A DNA stretch of 35,361 bases from Alphaproteobacteria bacterium (GTDB lineage: Bacteria; Pseudomonadota; Alphaproteobacteria; UBA6615), in the NCBI GenBank assembly GCA_002722515.1, contig PBMH01000002.1:6246-41606 (forward strand). The letters are read 5' to 3'. This document shows positions 1 through 9,069 of the stretch, piece by piece. Both the position numbers and the translations under genes were made by a program. The notes beneath the pieces were generated by a model. That model worked only from the letters and a program-made list of their open reading frames with translations. It did no database searches and was not told where the DNA came from. Position 1 is the stretch's first letter. The number at the start of each line of letters is the position of its first letter.

Positions 1-1025
1 TTTTTTGGCAGTTCCGCCCACGCATCCACTGTTGAGACCTTGAAGTGCTTGGCGATAGCATCAAGCGTTTGCGCGTAGTAGGGGCTGGACGAGTTCGCCC
101 AAGGGGTGACGGCACCATCACGTAGGCTTTTCGTCCTGTCCGGAACAACTAGATCCGGGTCGACCACAACCTTAGTGCCGAGCCCATCGCAGCCCGGGCA
201 GGCACCGTATGGGTTGTTAAAAGAAAATAGCCGCGGCTCGATCTCTTCAATAGTGAAGCCGGAGACGGGGCAGGCGAACTTCGACGAGAAAATCGTCTGC
301 TCGCCATTATCGGCATTCTCGGCGAAGGCCAGCCCGTCAGCAAGGCCAAGCGCCGTCTCGATCGAATCCGCCAACCGCGTTTCGATTCCGTCGCGCACCA
401 CAACCCGATCTACAACAACGGCAATGTCGTGTTTGTAATTCTTATCGAGTGACGGTGCATCGGCGATCTCGTATATGGCACCGTCAATCTTTACCCGCTG
501 GAAACCACGTTTCTGCAGGCTCGTCAGCTCCTTTCGATACTCACCTTTACGCCCACGCACAATTGGAGCGAGCAGGTAGAGCCTGGTACCTTCGTCCATC
601 TCGAGCGTACGGTCGACCATCTGGCTTACCGACTGCGCCTCAATCGGTAGCCCCGTTTCGGGCGAGTAGGCTATGCCAACCCGGGCGTAGAGAAGACGCA
701 GATAGTCATAAATCTCGGTTACTGTACCCACAGTCGAGCGCGGGTTCCGACTTGTTGTCTTCTGCTCGATGGAAATTGCCGGCGAGAGTCCCTCGATCGA
801 ATCTACGTTCGGCTTCTGCATAAGCTCCAAGAACTGGCGAGCATACGCGGATAAGCTCTCCACATAGCGGCGTTGGCCTTCTGCGTAGATCGTATCAAAA
901 GCGAGGGATGATTTACCTGAGCCTGAAAGTCCGGTGATTACCACCAGAGAATCCCTTGGCAGGGAAACATCGACGTCACGCAAATTGTGCTCACGCGCGC
1001 CGCGAACGACGATCTTTTTCTGCAT
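1..1025 (-). CDS. uvrA: UvrABC excinuclease subunit A, N-terminal 341 residues (3' end outside window)
   Basis: UvrA is the ATP-dependent damage sensor of nucleotide excision repair; it loads UvrB at lesions. The reading frame is open from the ATG at 1025 to the window edge. It begins [15 protein letters not shown] and carries the first Walker A motif GLSGSGKS at about residues 32-39, then the family block [20 protein letters not shown]. The first zinc-finger region is recognisable, with ACPGCDGLG as its second half. Its first half reads CPVSGF instead of CPxC, so one of the four cysteine ligands is absent; this matches what I recall of alphaproteobacterial UvrA. The second ATPase half lies beyond the window. 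The gene is divergent from ssb across 250 bp, where I found no clear alphaproteobacterial SOS box. Identification is certain; only the far end is unseen. Confidence 0.97.
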   Translation of the reverse strand, partial: MQKKIVVRGAREHNLRDVDVSLPRDSLVVITGLSGSGKSSLAFDTIYAEGQRRYVESLSAYARQFLELMQKPNVDSIEGLSPAISIEQKTTSRNPRSTVGTVTEIYDYLRLLYARVGIAYSPETGLPIEAQSVSQMVDRTLEMDEGTRLYLLAPIVRGRKGEYRKELTSLQKRGFQRVKIDGAIYEIADAPSLDKNYKHDIAVVVDRVVVRDGIETRLADSIETALGLADGLAFAENADNGEQTIFSSKFACPVSGFTIEEIEPRLFSFNNPYGACPGCDGLGTKVVVDPDLVVPDRTKSLRDGAVTPWANSSSPYYAQTLDAIAKHFKVSTVDAWAELPK

Positions 1026-1275
1026 TTGTGCCTAACAGGCGAGAGTTTCAGGACAACAAAACCGTTCTGGAATATGGCGCGGCGGTTACGAAAAGGCCAG
1101 TAGGGGGGGCAAAGGTTATTATGAGACCAATACCCAAATTTGATGGGGATAACTACACCTCCACACTGCTTGTGAGCAGCATGACCTCATGCCAGTGTTG
1201 GCTTGGTTTTGCGCTCCGATTCGAAGCCATTCCGGACGCATGATGATCGATGTCAGAGGCTAGGAGAGATCCCTC

Positions 1276-1743
1276 ATGTCAGGCAGTGTCAACAAAGTTA
1301 TGCTCGTCGGAAATCTTGGTCGAGACCCCGAAATTCGTTCCATGCAATCGGGTGATAAGGTTTGTAACCTGTCGGTCGCCACTTCCGAACGTTGGAAAGA
1401 TCGTAATTCCGGCGATATGCAGGAGAAAACTGAGTGGCATAGAGTTGTCATCTTCGATCAGAAACTAGTCGAAGTAGCGGAGCGTTACCTCCAAAAGGGC
1501 GCCAAAGTGTTCCTTGAAGGCCAACTCCAGACCCGTAAGTGGACTGATCAATCTGGGCAAGACAAATACACGACAGAAGTCGTACTTCAGCGGTTCCGTG
1601 GTGAAATGGTTATGCTCGACAGCCGTGGCCAAGGCGGTGGACAAGGTGGAGGTGGCTATGATTCAACGCCCTCCTACGAGCAGCAACCTGCGGTGACCAC
1701 ACCCGGTACCGGCGACGACCTAGACGATGAAATACCGTTCTAA
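1276..1743 (+). CDS. ssb: single-stranded DNA-binding protein
   Basis: SSB coats single-stranded DNA during replication, recombination and repair and recruits partners through its C-terminal tip. The 155-residue product has an OB fold at about 5-110 (NKVMLVGNLGRDPEIR, EWHRVVIF, YLQKGAKVFLEGQLQTRKW). A glycine/glutamine-rich linker of about 35 residues follows, and it ends in the canonical acidic tip DDLDDEIPF. The start is supported by AGGAGA at 1262-1267, eight bases upstream of the ATG. It is divergent from uvrA and followed by gyrA after 245 bp, the usual alphaproteobacterial order. The length is normal for the family. Confidence 0.98.
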   Translation: MSGSVNKVMLVGNLGRDPEIRSMQSGDKVCNLSVATSERWKDRNSGDMQEKTEWHRVVIFDQKLVEVAERYLQKGAKVFLEGQLQTRKWTDQSGQDKYTTEVVLQRFRGEMVMLDSRGQGGGQGGGGYDSTPSYEQQPAVTTPGTGDDLDDEIPF

Positions 1744-1885
1744 GCCGGGTTTCAAAACATTCAAAGAACCCGCCTTGCAGGTAAATTAAAACGATGTCGG
1801 GCTCAGGAATACTGCCGCATCGCTACGATTTGAAACGCCCAAACACGGTCGCCTTCGAGCAGTTTTGTAACAACCGGATTTCTTG

Positions 1886-1910
1886 CCCGAATCCCTAGCT
1901 TCGGGTAGGG
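1886..1910. promoter_or_regulatory. overlapping alternative hairpins upstream of gyrA
   Basis: CCCGAA (1886-1891) can pair with TTCGGG (1900-1905). The overlapping CCCTA (1893-1897) can instead pair with TAGGG (1906-1910). The two stems interleave, so they exclude each other. No T-run follows, so this is not a standard terminator for ssb. A role in the gyrA leader is only a guess. Confidence 0.25.
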
Positions 1911-1962
1911 TTCAATGATGAATATACATTCGATTCGGTACCTCTCTTTTTACATTCAAGAG

Positions 1963-1992
1963 ATGCCCTATGCTGTTGAAAAAACGGCATGA
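1963..1992 (+). other. possible 9-codon leader ORF overlapping the gyrA start
   Basis: An ATG at 1963 opens a short frame reading MPYAVEKTA. Its TGA stop (1990-1992) overlaps the gyrA ATG (1989-1991) in the arrangement ATGA. gyrA has no recognisable Shine-Dalgarno sequence, so ribosomes terminating here could reinitiate on gyrA. The leader itself also lacks a well-spaced ribosome-binding site, so it may be chance. Confidence 0.2.
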
Positions 1993-4838
1993 GCGATCAG
2001 CCCGAAGAGCTTCATCCGGACGGTTTTGACATTGCGCCGGTGACCATCGAGGACGAAATGAAGTCCTCGTATCTCGATTACGCTATGAGCGTCATCGTAT
2101 CGCGTGCGCTGCCGGATGTACGAGACGGCCTCAAGCCCGTCCATAGACGTATTCTTTATTCGATGAAAGAATCCGGTTTCGAGTACAACCGGCCCTACCG
2201 TAAATCGGCGCGCATAGTTGGCGAGGTTATGGGTAAGTATCACCCACATGGTGATAGCGCGATCTACGATGCCATGGTGCGTATGGCACAGGATTTCTCA
2301 ATGCGCCTCGAGTTAATAGATGGTCAGGGAAATTTCGGTTCAATGGACGGAGATCGAGCTGCAGCCATGCGATATACAGAGGCGCGCATGTCCAAGGCTG
2401 CGCACTCTCTAATCGAGGACATCGACAGGGACACCGTCGATTTTCAACCAAACTACGATGAAAGCATTAAAGAGCCGGTCGTTCTGCCGGCCCAGTATCC
2501 CAATCTCCTGGTGAACGGCGCTGGCGGTATAGCCGTGGGGATGGCCACAAATATCCCGCCCCACAATCTTGGTGAGGTGATAGACGCGTGTTGCCTGTAT
2601 ATCGACAATCCCGAGGCAACCATCGATGAAATTCTCGAGGTAATGCATGGTCCAGATTTTCCAACCGGTGGAATAATTCTGGGGACCAGCGGCATCCGCG
2701 CCGCTTTCCACACCGGCCGCGGCTCGGTCGTCCTCCGCGCCAAGACAAACTTTGAAGAAGTACGCGCCGGGCGCAACGCAATTATTGTCACGGAAATCCC
2801 ATACCAAGTTAACAAATCGCGAATGATTGAGCGTATCGCCGAAGTTGCCCATGAGAAGATCGTCGAAGGCATCGCCGATCTGCGCGACGAGAGCGACCGC
2901 CATGGTGTCCGTGTCGTGATTGAATTGAAGCGCGATGCGGAGCCAGAGGTCGTTCTTAACCAGCTCTTTCGTTACACCCAGCTACAGAGCTCCTTCGGTG
3001 TCAACATGCTGGCGCTAAATGGCGGCAGGCCAGAGCTATTGAACGTCAAGGAAATTATCGCCGCCTTCGTTGCCTTCCGCGAAGAGGTAATCACACGACG
3101 CACCATCTATGAACTCGGCCGAGCCCGCGATCGTGCGCATACCCTGGTCGGCCTCGCTATCGCAGTGACCAATCTCGACCCAGTAATCGAACTGATTCGT
3201 GCCGCTAAGGACGCTGCAAGCGCTCGCCAACAGTTGTGCGAGAAAATGTGGCCAGCCAAAGAGGTGGCGCCGCTGATTGCATTGATCGACGAGCCGGGCC
3301 GCAGTGTAGATGAAAAGGGCAATTATCAACTGTCCGACGAACAGGCGAAGGCAATCCTAGAGCTGCGTCTGCACCGGCTGACTGGCCTCGAACGCGATAA
3401 GATAGCCCAAGACCTTGAAGAGTTGGTCGAACGGATCAAGGAATATCTCTCGATCCTCGATAGCCGTGAGAAGCTCTACGGCCTTTTACGTAACGAATTA
3501 ATCGAGATGCGCACGGAATTTGCTGATCCGCGGCGTACGGAGATTATCGAGGGCGAATTTGAGCAGGACCTCGAGGCCCTGATCCAGCGTGAGGATATGG
3601 TCGTCACAGTGACCCACAACGGCTACATTCAGCGCGTGCCACTTTCGACGTATCGCGAGCAGAAACGCGGTGGCAAGGGCCGGGCAGGCATGAAGGCGCG
3701 CGACGAGGATTTTGTTAGCTCGGTCTTTGTCCTCAACACACACACGCCGGTGCTGTTCTTCTCGTCGAGAGGTATGGTTTACAAGACCAAAGTTTACAAC
3801 CTGCCGGTCGGCACACCACAAGGACGTGGGAAAGCTCTAGTGAACGTGCTCCCCCTCGAAGAAAATGAGACCATCACGACCCTTATGCCGCTGCCGGAAG
3901 ACGAATCCGAGGCAGATGATCTGTTCGTAATGTTTGCTACCGAAAGTGGAAATGTCCGCCGCAATCGTTTATCAGATTTCGTTCAGGTAAAATCAAATGG
4001 CAAGATTGCCATGAAGCTCGATGAGGGCGATCAGCTTATCGGCGTTCAATCTTGTGAGGACACCGACCACGTGCTGCTGGCAACCGCCAAAGCGAAATCA
4101 ATCCGGTTCGAGGCGACCGACGTGCGGGTCTTTGCCGGCCGCAACTCAACTGGTGTACGCGGTATCCGCCTGGGCGATAATGACCGCGTTATCTCGATGT
4201 CTATCCTGTCGCCTGCCGAGTTCTCGGTTGACGAACGCGAGGCTTACCTCAAGCGTAGCCGCGCCGAACGAGTAGATAGCGACGATGGGAAAGGCCCAGA
4301 CGCCTCCGAAAACGGGATTGATAACGGGGATGCAATAGAGCTTTCGAACGAACGCTATGACGAACTCGCAGAACAGGAGCAGTTCATCCTGTCAATTACC
4401 GCAAATGGCTTTGGCAAGAGGACCTCTGCCTATGAATACAGAATTACAAACCGAGGCGGTCAGGGCGTCGTGAACATTGCGCTTTCCGACCCCAAAACGA
4501 ATGCGGTCGTCGCGTCTTTTCCTGTTGAAGATAATACTCAGTTGGTCATGGTCACTGACGGGGGCCAACTGATCCGTACTGGCGTAGCAGACGTTCGCAT
4601 TGCAGGGCGTTCCACGCGGGGCGTCACCCTTTTCCGGGTAGCCGATGACGAACGAGTTGTGACCGTCGCCCACTTACGCGACGATGACCAGGATGATGAC
4701 GAACATGGCGACATGAGTGATGGAGGTGCTGGAATCAGTGCGGATGATGGGGACGCACCAGCGGCAGCGAACGCAGATGCCGAGGAACCAACCGGCAGTT
4801 TGGAAACGGTATCTGAGGATGAAAATGGCAAAGACTGA
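1989..4838 (+). CDS. gyrA: DNA gyrase subunit A
   Basis: GyrA is the DNA-cleaving and wrapping subunit of gyrase, which with GyrB introduces negative supercoils. The 949-residue product has the family start ([34 protein letters not shown]). The catalytic tyrosine is Y129 in [11 protein letters not shown]. The quinolone-pocket segment [10 protein letters not shown] has Ser90 and Asp94, the residues equivalent to E. coli Ser83 and Asp87, so these positions are of the sensitive type. The GyrA box QKRGGKG lies at about 558-564 and is followed by the beta-pinwheel repeats. It is longer than E. coli GyrA (875 aa) because of an insertion in the C-terminal domain around residues 755-790 and a long Asp/Glu/Ala-rich tail. 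coaD begins inside its last codons. Confidence 0.99.
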   Translation: MSDQPEELHPDGFDIAPVTIEDEMKSSYLDYAMSVIVSRALPDVRDGLKPVHRRILYSMKESGFEYNRPYRKSARIVGEVMGKYHPHGDSAIYDAMVRMAQDFSMRLELIDGQGNFGSMDGDRAAAMRYTEARMSKAAHSLIEDIDRDTVDFQPNYDESIKEPVVLPAQYPNLLVNGAGGIAVGMATNIPPHNLGEVIDACCLYIDNPEATIDEILEVMHGPDFPTGGIILGTSGIRAAFHTGRGSVVLRAKTNFEEVRAGRNAIIVTEIPYQVNKSRMIERIAEVAHEKIVEGIADLRDESDRHGVRVVIELKRDAEPEVVLNQLFRYTQLQSSFGVNMLALNGGRPELLNVKEIIAAFVAFREEVITRRTIYELGRARDRAHTLVGLAIAVTNLDPVIELIRAAKDAASARQQLCEKMWPAKEVAPLIALIDEPGRSVDEKGNYQLSDEQAKAILELRLHRLTGLERDKIAQDLEELVERIKEYLSILDSREKLYGLLRNELIEMRTEFADPRRTEIIEGEFEQDLEALIQREDMVVTVTHNGYIQRVPLSTYREQKRGGKGRAGMKARDEDFVSSVFVLNTHTPVLFFSSRGMVYKTKVYNLPVGTPQGRGKALVNVLPLEENETITTLMPLPEDESEADDLFVMFATESGNVRRNRLSDFVQVKSNGKIAMKLDEGDQLIGVQSCEDTDHVLLATAKAKSIRFEATDVRVFAGRNSTGVRGIRLGDNDRVISMSILSPAEFSVDEREAYLKRSRAERVDSDDGKGPDASENGIDNGDAIELSNERYDELAEQEQFILSITANGFGKRTSAYEYRITNRGGQGVVNIALSDPKTNAVVASFPVEDNTQLVMVTDGGQLIRTGVADVRIAGRSTRGVTLFRVADDERVVTVAHLRDDDQDDDEHGDMSDGGAGISADDGDAPAAANADAEEPTGSLETVSEDENGKD

Positions 4839-5346
4839 ACGGGTGGGGGTCTACCCCGGCACATTCGATCCCACCACTAACGGGCACATGGACATCATTA
4901 AGCGGGGTGCACGGGTACTAGACCGCCTGGTGATAGGCGTCGCCGTTAATGCAGGTAAGGGGCCACTTTTTTCTCTCGACGAACGAGTTGAGATAGTCCG
5001 CGATGAGGTAACTTCATTAGACTCCGGTCGCCTAGGCGTAATTGAGGTCAAACCATTTGATTCCTTGCTTATGCAATTCGCCGAATCAGAGAATGCGGGC
5101 TGCATCCTGCGGGGGCTCCGTGCCGTCTCGGACTTCGATTATGAGTTCCAGATGGCAGGCATGAACGCCCGCCTTAATCCCGACATAGAGATCCTGTTCC
5201 TTATGGCCTCGGAGACGAACCAATTTATCGCTTCGCGTCTAGTAAAGGAGATTGCGGCGCTCGGAGGCGACATCACCAGTTTCGTTTCGCCCACTGTCGC
5301 CCAACGCATGCATGAACGGCTCGACCTAAAGTCAGTCAGCGAGTAA
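4825..5346 (+). CDS. coaD: phosphopantetheine adenylyltransferase
   Basis: CoaD (PPAT) transfers AMP from ATP to 4'-phosphopantetheine to give dephospho-CoA, the penultimate step of coenzyme A synthesis, in the cytoplasm. The 173-residue product has the nucleotidyltransferase signature [10 protein letters not shown] (TNGH at about 18-21), the substrate-binding block [21 protein letters not shown] and the late motif [15 protein letters not shown]. The frame is open further upstream. I chose the ATG at 4825 because the family begins at this point and GAGG at 4815-4818 is correctly spaced. It overlaps the end of gyrA by 14 bp, which suggests translational coupling. A cyclophilin gene starts 6 bp after its stop. 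Confidence 0.97.
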   Translation: MAKTERVGVYPGTFDPTTNGHMDIIKRGARVLDRLVIGVAVNAGKGPLFSLDERVEIVRDEVTSLDSGRLGVIEVKPFDSLLMQFAESENAGCILRGLRAVSDFDYEFQMAGMNARLNPDIEILFLMASETNQFIASRLVKEIAALGGDITSFVSPTVAQRMHERLDLKSVSE

Positions 5347-5352
5347 ACATCA

Positions 5353-5943
5353 ATGATAAAAAGAAGATGCTTTCAAGTCGCCCTAGTCGCGGCTTTTAGT
5401 CTATTAGCAACGGATGGGTTCGTATCATACTCGACCAAAGCCCAAGCCGAAACACGAGCAACGGAGCGCGACATGGAAAATACACTCTACATTGACCTTG
5501 AAAGCGGTCGCGTCACTATCGAGATGCGGCCTGACTTGGCACCCAACCATGTCGCCCGGATTAAAGAACTGGCCCGAGATGGTTTCTATGATGGCGTTGT
5601 TTTCCATCGTGTGATTGACGGCTTCATGGCTCAAACAGGAGACCCGACCGGCACCGGGACCGGCGGGTCCGATAAGCCGGATCTAGACGCTGAATTCTCG
5701 GATGCAAACCATGGGCGCGGCGCGGTCTCTATGGCCCGTGCCCAGAGTCCCAACAGCGCTAACAGTCAGTTCTTTATTGTCTTCGACGATGCTTCCTTTC
5801 TCGATGGCCAATACACGGTATGGGGCCAAGTAACAGAAGGAATGGAACTGGTCGACGGGATCAAGCGCGGCGAAGGGTCGAGTGGTACCGTCCAGAATCC
5901 CGACCGAATGATCAAAGTCCAAGTCGCTACCGACGCCCAGTAG
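5353..5943 (+). CDS. cyclophilin-type peptidyl-prolyl cis-trans isomerase, probably periplasmic
   Basis: Cyclophilins catalyse cis-trans isomerisation of prolyl peptide bonds and assist folding. The 196-residue product carries the core motifs FHRVIDGFMAQTGDPTGTGTGG and NSANSQFFIVFDDASFLDGQYTVWG. Residues 1-32 look like a Sec signal peptide: basic MIKRR, a hydrophobic stretch, and AQA before the likely cut at A32. A second in-frame ATG at 5473 would give a cytoplasmic form beginning MENTLYIDLESG, the usual start of PpiB-like homologues. Export is therefore likely but not proven. It follows coaD by 6 bp and is probably in the same operon. Confidence 0.93.
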   Translation: MIKRRCFQVALVAAFSLLATDGFVSYSTKAQAETRATERDMENTLYIDLESGRVTIEMRPDLAPNHVARIKELARDGFYDGVVFHRVIDGFMAQTGDPTGTGTGGSDKPDLDAEFSDANHGRGAVSMARAQSPNSANSQFFIVFDDASFLDGQYTVWGQVTEGMELVDGIKRGEGSSGTVQNPDRMIKVQVATDAQ

Positions 5944-6085
5944 GGAGGCTATAGAAAACTCGGATCGGTCTTAATTAGGCCTCTGACCCCTTTTTGCCTG
6001 CCTTCCTAGAACTTGGTTAGCTGGCGGACTTCTGAAAGTAGTGGTAGCCGCCTGACTGAGGTAGCTAAGTTCGCTTAATTAGGAC

Positions 6086-6868
6086 ATGCGAGCATATGGC
6101 TTGTTCATGAATTTACTTGCGACTGCAGCCATCTCGGTAAATATTTTGTTAGCGATCGGCAGTGCCAACGCTGAACGCATTCAGCTCAATTCAGGTGATG
6201 TATCCGAACTACCTATACACGTGCGCGAAGCCACAAAACCGCGTGCGAATATTATTGCTATTGTCGGTGGAGCCGGCGTTAGGAATAAAGACGGACGAAG
6301 TCAGAATTACCTCGTCAAGCAGGCGAAAACATTTGCGCAGTCGGGCATAACTTTCTATCTGTTTCCTAATAATGATACACAAGAAAAAGGGGGATACTCC
6401 CTAAGAAACAGTCCCGCTCGTACCGAACGAATACACTCGTTGGTTGAAATAATCAGGAAACGAAATAAGGAACCCATATACATCGTCGGATTCAGTCGAG
6501 GCTCGGTTGACGCAGGAAGGTTCGCCAAAACACACCCTAAATCCATCGAAGGAATTGTAATAGCTTCCGGCATTTTTACTAACGAATCTAGAAAGGCGCG
6601 GGACTACACAATGGAGTTAATAATTGGGCGACACATCGAAATCCCAGTTCTTTTCGTCCACCACGTTACCGACGCATGCCACGTAACGCCGTTTAAACAT
6701 GCTAAATTATTTTTCCACGCTCTGGATGCTCCTGCTAAAGAGTTTCTCGCCTATAACGGCGGGGGGAGAACCGGGCGCGATTGTGGGCCTCTTAACCATC
6801 ACGGTTTTGAAGGTATTGGGGCCACGGTTGCGCAGGATATCTCTTCTTGGATCCTTAGGCCCAAATAA
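6086..6868 (+). CDS. secreted alpha/beta-hydrolase-like protein of unknown substrate
   Basis: The 260-residue protein has a signal peptide (hydrophobic residues about 9-26, likely cleavage after ANA at residue 29). It has the layout of a small alpha/beta hydrolase: strand IIAIVGGAG (56-64), nucleophile elbow GFSRGS with Ser138, candidate acid Asp196 in HHVTDACHVT, and candidate His238/His239 in NHHGF. Substrate and pathway cannot be told; a serine esterase or peptidase fold is the best description. The ATG at 6086 has AGGA only two bases away; an ATG at 6107 would still leave a complete signal peptide. The sequence is visibly richer in A and T than the gyrA-coaD genes before it. It stands where queA would be expected in many relatives. 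Confidence 0.7.
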   Translation: MRAYGLFMNLLATAAISVNILLAIGSANAERIQLNSGDVSELPIHVREATKPRANIIAIVGGAGVRNKDGRSQNYLVKQAKTFAQSGITFYLFPNNDTQEKGGYSLRNSPARTERIHSLVEIIRKRNKEPIYIVGFSRGSVDAGRFAKTHPKSIEGIVIASGIFTNESRKARDYTMELIIGRHIEIPVLFVHHVTDACHVTPFKHAKLFFHALDAPAKEFLAYNGGGRTGRDCGPLNHHGFEGIGATVAQDISSWILRPK

Positions 6869-7026
6869 CTGGCGGTATTACCCCCACGTTCAGTAGTATT
6901 TTTAAATTCCCTAGCTTTAGTTCCTAAGTAGAATCGTATGGCTACAACGGCTATCTTTTTCGCTGAATAAAAAAACGTTTTCTGACCTTTAAGCCCGTTT
7001 TCATACTCCTATTGGTGGATGTTGTG

Positions 7027-7497
7027 ATGAGAACTTTAACTGCTACCGTCATCGGTATCGGACTTTGCTTCGCTGCTACGAATGTGAATGGTAAGTTTTT
7101 CTCCAAAAACCAATTGCCGAAGGTCGAAACTATAGAAGTGTCGGTCCAGGTAGATGTGGCCGACGACTGTCTAAACGACAACGGGACGTTACAGACGCAA
7201 GCAGAGTTAGTACTGCGCCGATCCGGCATCACGGTGAAACGTAGCGACGACGCACACGTATTGGGTATAAATATTATTGGGTACTACTCAAACGCAGGTG
7301 TGTGCGTGGCTGACATAGACGCACAGCTTTGGAAATTTGAGCGCCTAACTAATGGGTCTTCGGGGCTTGTCGAAGCAGCTACTTTAGGAAGTCTTCTGAG
7401 CGGTCCGAAGCAGGATTTTACTTCGCAAGTTCGCGACGCAGTGGACGAACTTACTTCAGAGTTAGCCAACGAGATTCTAAAGGCACGGCAGAATTAG
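7027..7497 (+). CDS. hypothetical secreted protein
   Basis: I do not recognise this 156-residue protein. It starts MRTLTATVIGIGLCFAATNVNG, a plausible signal peptide; the cysteine in GLCF lacks a proper lipobox, so a lipoprotein is unlikely. The mature part contains two further cysteines (in DDCLND and VCVAD) that could form a disulfide, strand-like segments such as VETIEVSVQVDV and HVLGINIIGYYS, and a helical acidic end. The frame is open upstream through TTG and GTG codons. I chose the ATG at 7027 because GGTGG at 7014-7018 is at a usable distance. It is an orphan between the secreted hydrolase and tRNA-Lys, with similarly AT-rich composition. Confidence 0.6.
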   Translation: MRTLTATVIGIGLCFAATNVNGKFFSKNQLPKVETIEVSVQVDVADDCLNDNGTLQTQAELVLRRSGITVKRSDDAHVLGINIIGYYSNAGVCVADIDAQLWKFERLTNGSSGLVEAATLGSLLSGPKQDFTSQVRDAVDELTSELANEILKARQN

Positions 7498-7558
7498 CTA
7501 ATTGGCCACGAACGATCTACCGCTCTGCCAATCCTTTTCAACTTCCATTTTTTACCTT

Positions 7559-7602
7559 AACTAGACCCTGATGTAGCCCGAACTAGACCCTGATATAGCC
7601 CG
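7559..7602. repeat. 22-bp tandem duplication
   Basis: Two adjacent 22-base units (7559-7580 and 7581-7602) share AACTAGACCCTGAT, then G or A, then TAGCCCG; they differ at one position. The repeat lies between the hypothetical secreted protein and tRNA-Lys. Confidence 0.8.
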
Positions 7603-7639
7603 TAGCGTTCGGGTTTGGGCATTAGTCCGTAGAGGCCGC

Positions 7640-7668
7640 TTGATCTCTAAAAGTCCAAGGTTTATATG
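7640..7668 (+). promoter_or_regulatory. putative sigma-70 promoter of tRNA-Lys
   Basis: TTGATC (7640-7645) and TATATG (7663-7668) are separated by exactly 17 bases. They end 16 bases before the mature tRNA 5' end, a good distance for a stable-RNA promoter. This is pattern matching only. Confidence 0.5.
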
Positions 7669-7684
7669 GTCTTAGGAATTAGTA

Positions 7685-7760
7685 GGGCACTTAGCTCAGT
7701 TGGTAGAGCATTCGACTTTTAATCGAACGGTCGTAGGTTCGAATCCTACAGTGCCCACCA
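7685..7760 (+). tRNA. tRNA-Lys (anticodon UUU)
   Basis: The 76-nt cloverleaf is complete. The acceptor GGGCACT pairs with AGTGCCC, and the D-stem is GCTC/GAGC. The anticodon stem TTCGA/TCGAA encloses loop CTTTTAA with anticodon TTT at 7718-7720. The T-stem GTAGG/CCTAC encloses TTCGAAT. Discriminator A and the CCA tail (7758-7760) are encoded. It ends 16 bp before the tail of the convergent MFS gene. Confidence 0.98.
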
Positions 7761-7776
7761 TTCCCTCATTCGAAAA

Positions 7777-9021
7777 TTAACCGTATCTGGAACGCAGTCC
7801 GCGAGTCCGGAGGATTAGGAAGCCGATAATGGTTAGGTTCGCCAAGTTGAACCCGACACCGATGAGAAACGCGATCTGGTAACCCCCGGTCAGATCAAAA
7901 ACGTAGCCTCCGAGCCATTATCCAAGCGCCATTCCTCCACCAGCACAGAGCAAGATTAGACCGGTCCTTCGTCCAGCCTGAGCGGCTGGTAGAAGCTCGC
8001 GCACGATGACTGGGTAACAGGGCAGAATCCCGCCATAGCCGAGCCCGAACAGCGCAGCTGCAAGAAAGACCGACGGTAGGCTATGTACGAAGGCAAGAAC
8101 AAACAGCAATGTTGCCTGAGTAGACGAGAAGGCAAGGATTGCCCGCAAGCCGCCATAGCGCCCACCGAGTAAACCAACCCCGAAGAAACTTGCTAACGCG
8201 GAGCAGCCGAGCATCACCGATAAAACCTCCGCCCCGCGGGCCGGATTATATCCGAGGTCGCTGACGTGACTGACGATGTGGGCAAGGGGGAGGGACATTG
8301 CTACGCAGCAACCGATTGATGCGACCGATAGCAATATCTGTACCGTGCGCGGCATCAGAGGAGCGCGCGCCGGCGAACTGCCAGAGACATGGTTAGAGCG
8401 GCCTTTAGGTATGGTGCCCACATTTGGTGGTCGTTGACGCAGTATCATTGCCAACGGGAGCATGGTCCCGAGCGCAAACAGGCCGTACATAAGTGCCGTC
8501 TGTCGCCAACCTACCGCTGCGATCAAATAATGGAACACCTGCGGCCACATCAAGCCGGCTAGCCCCTGGCCTGACCCGACGATCCCGACAGCGAGGCTCC
8601 GGTTGTGCTCGAACCAGCGCGTGATATTGGCGGTCAGCGGCGCGAACAGGCTGGACCGCCCAAAGAAACCCAGCATGACACCATAAATAAAGAAAAGCTC
8701 CCACTGGGTCTGAACCAAACTTGTCAGAATTGCACCGAGCCCAACCATGCTTGCACCGATGAAGGCGGGAACCATCATACCGCGGCGATCGAGCAGCCAA
8801 CCCATAAAGATGCCACCGACGCCGGCACCAGCATATTGCAGCGCGTAAGCAATTGATGGGATCGCGCGCGGCCATACGAATTCGGCGCTTATCTGCTTCA
8901 GTGCGACGACGATAAAGTAGATACTGCCGGTACCAATCAGCATGAACAGAAGTGACGCAATCAGAACCAAGTTCCGTTGCCGAACCTCAGGCGTTCGCAA
9001 CATTACCAGAATAAATTTCAC
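7777..9021 (-). pseudogene. MFS transporter interrupted by an in-frame TAA near its C terminus
   Basis: This is a monocarboxylate/oxalate-formate-type major facilitator carrier. The GTG start at 9021 has GAGGAAA five bases upstream. The protein reads normally for 367 residues, with family features such as GWLLDRRG in the loop after helix 2 and eleven membrane segments, and stops at a TAA in positions 7918-7920 just after GGMALG. The same frame then continues for 46 more codons (WLGGYVFDLTGGYQIAFLIG and a further hydrophobic stretch) to TAA at 7777-7779. These 46 residues are the expected last helix of the family. A full protein would be 414 residues, a normal MFS length. The carrier is therefore nonsense-mutated, read through, or hit by a sequencing error. 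It lies downstream of the amidohydrolase and reductase genes on the same strand, probably in one transcript. Confidence 0.85.
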
Positions 9022-9069
9022 AAATATTTCCTCACGCGGCCCTCCGTCGTGCCGTGTTTATATTCAGCA

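Noticed and set aside
1026-1275. SOS (LexA) box between uvrA and ssb
   Set aside because: I looked for GTTC-N7-GTTC and CTGT-N8-ACAG patterns; only a single GTTC half-site near 1065 was seen.
2250-2285. quinolone-resistance mutation in GyrA
   Set aside because: Ser90 and Asp94 are the residues found in sensitive enzymes.
2409-2903. 164-codon minus-strand frame inside gyrA
   Set aside because: It is antisense to the conserved gyrase breakage-reunion domain and shows no recognisable protein.
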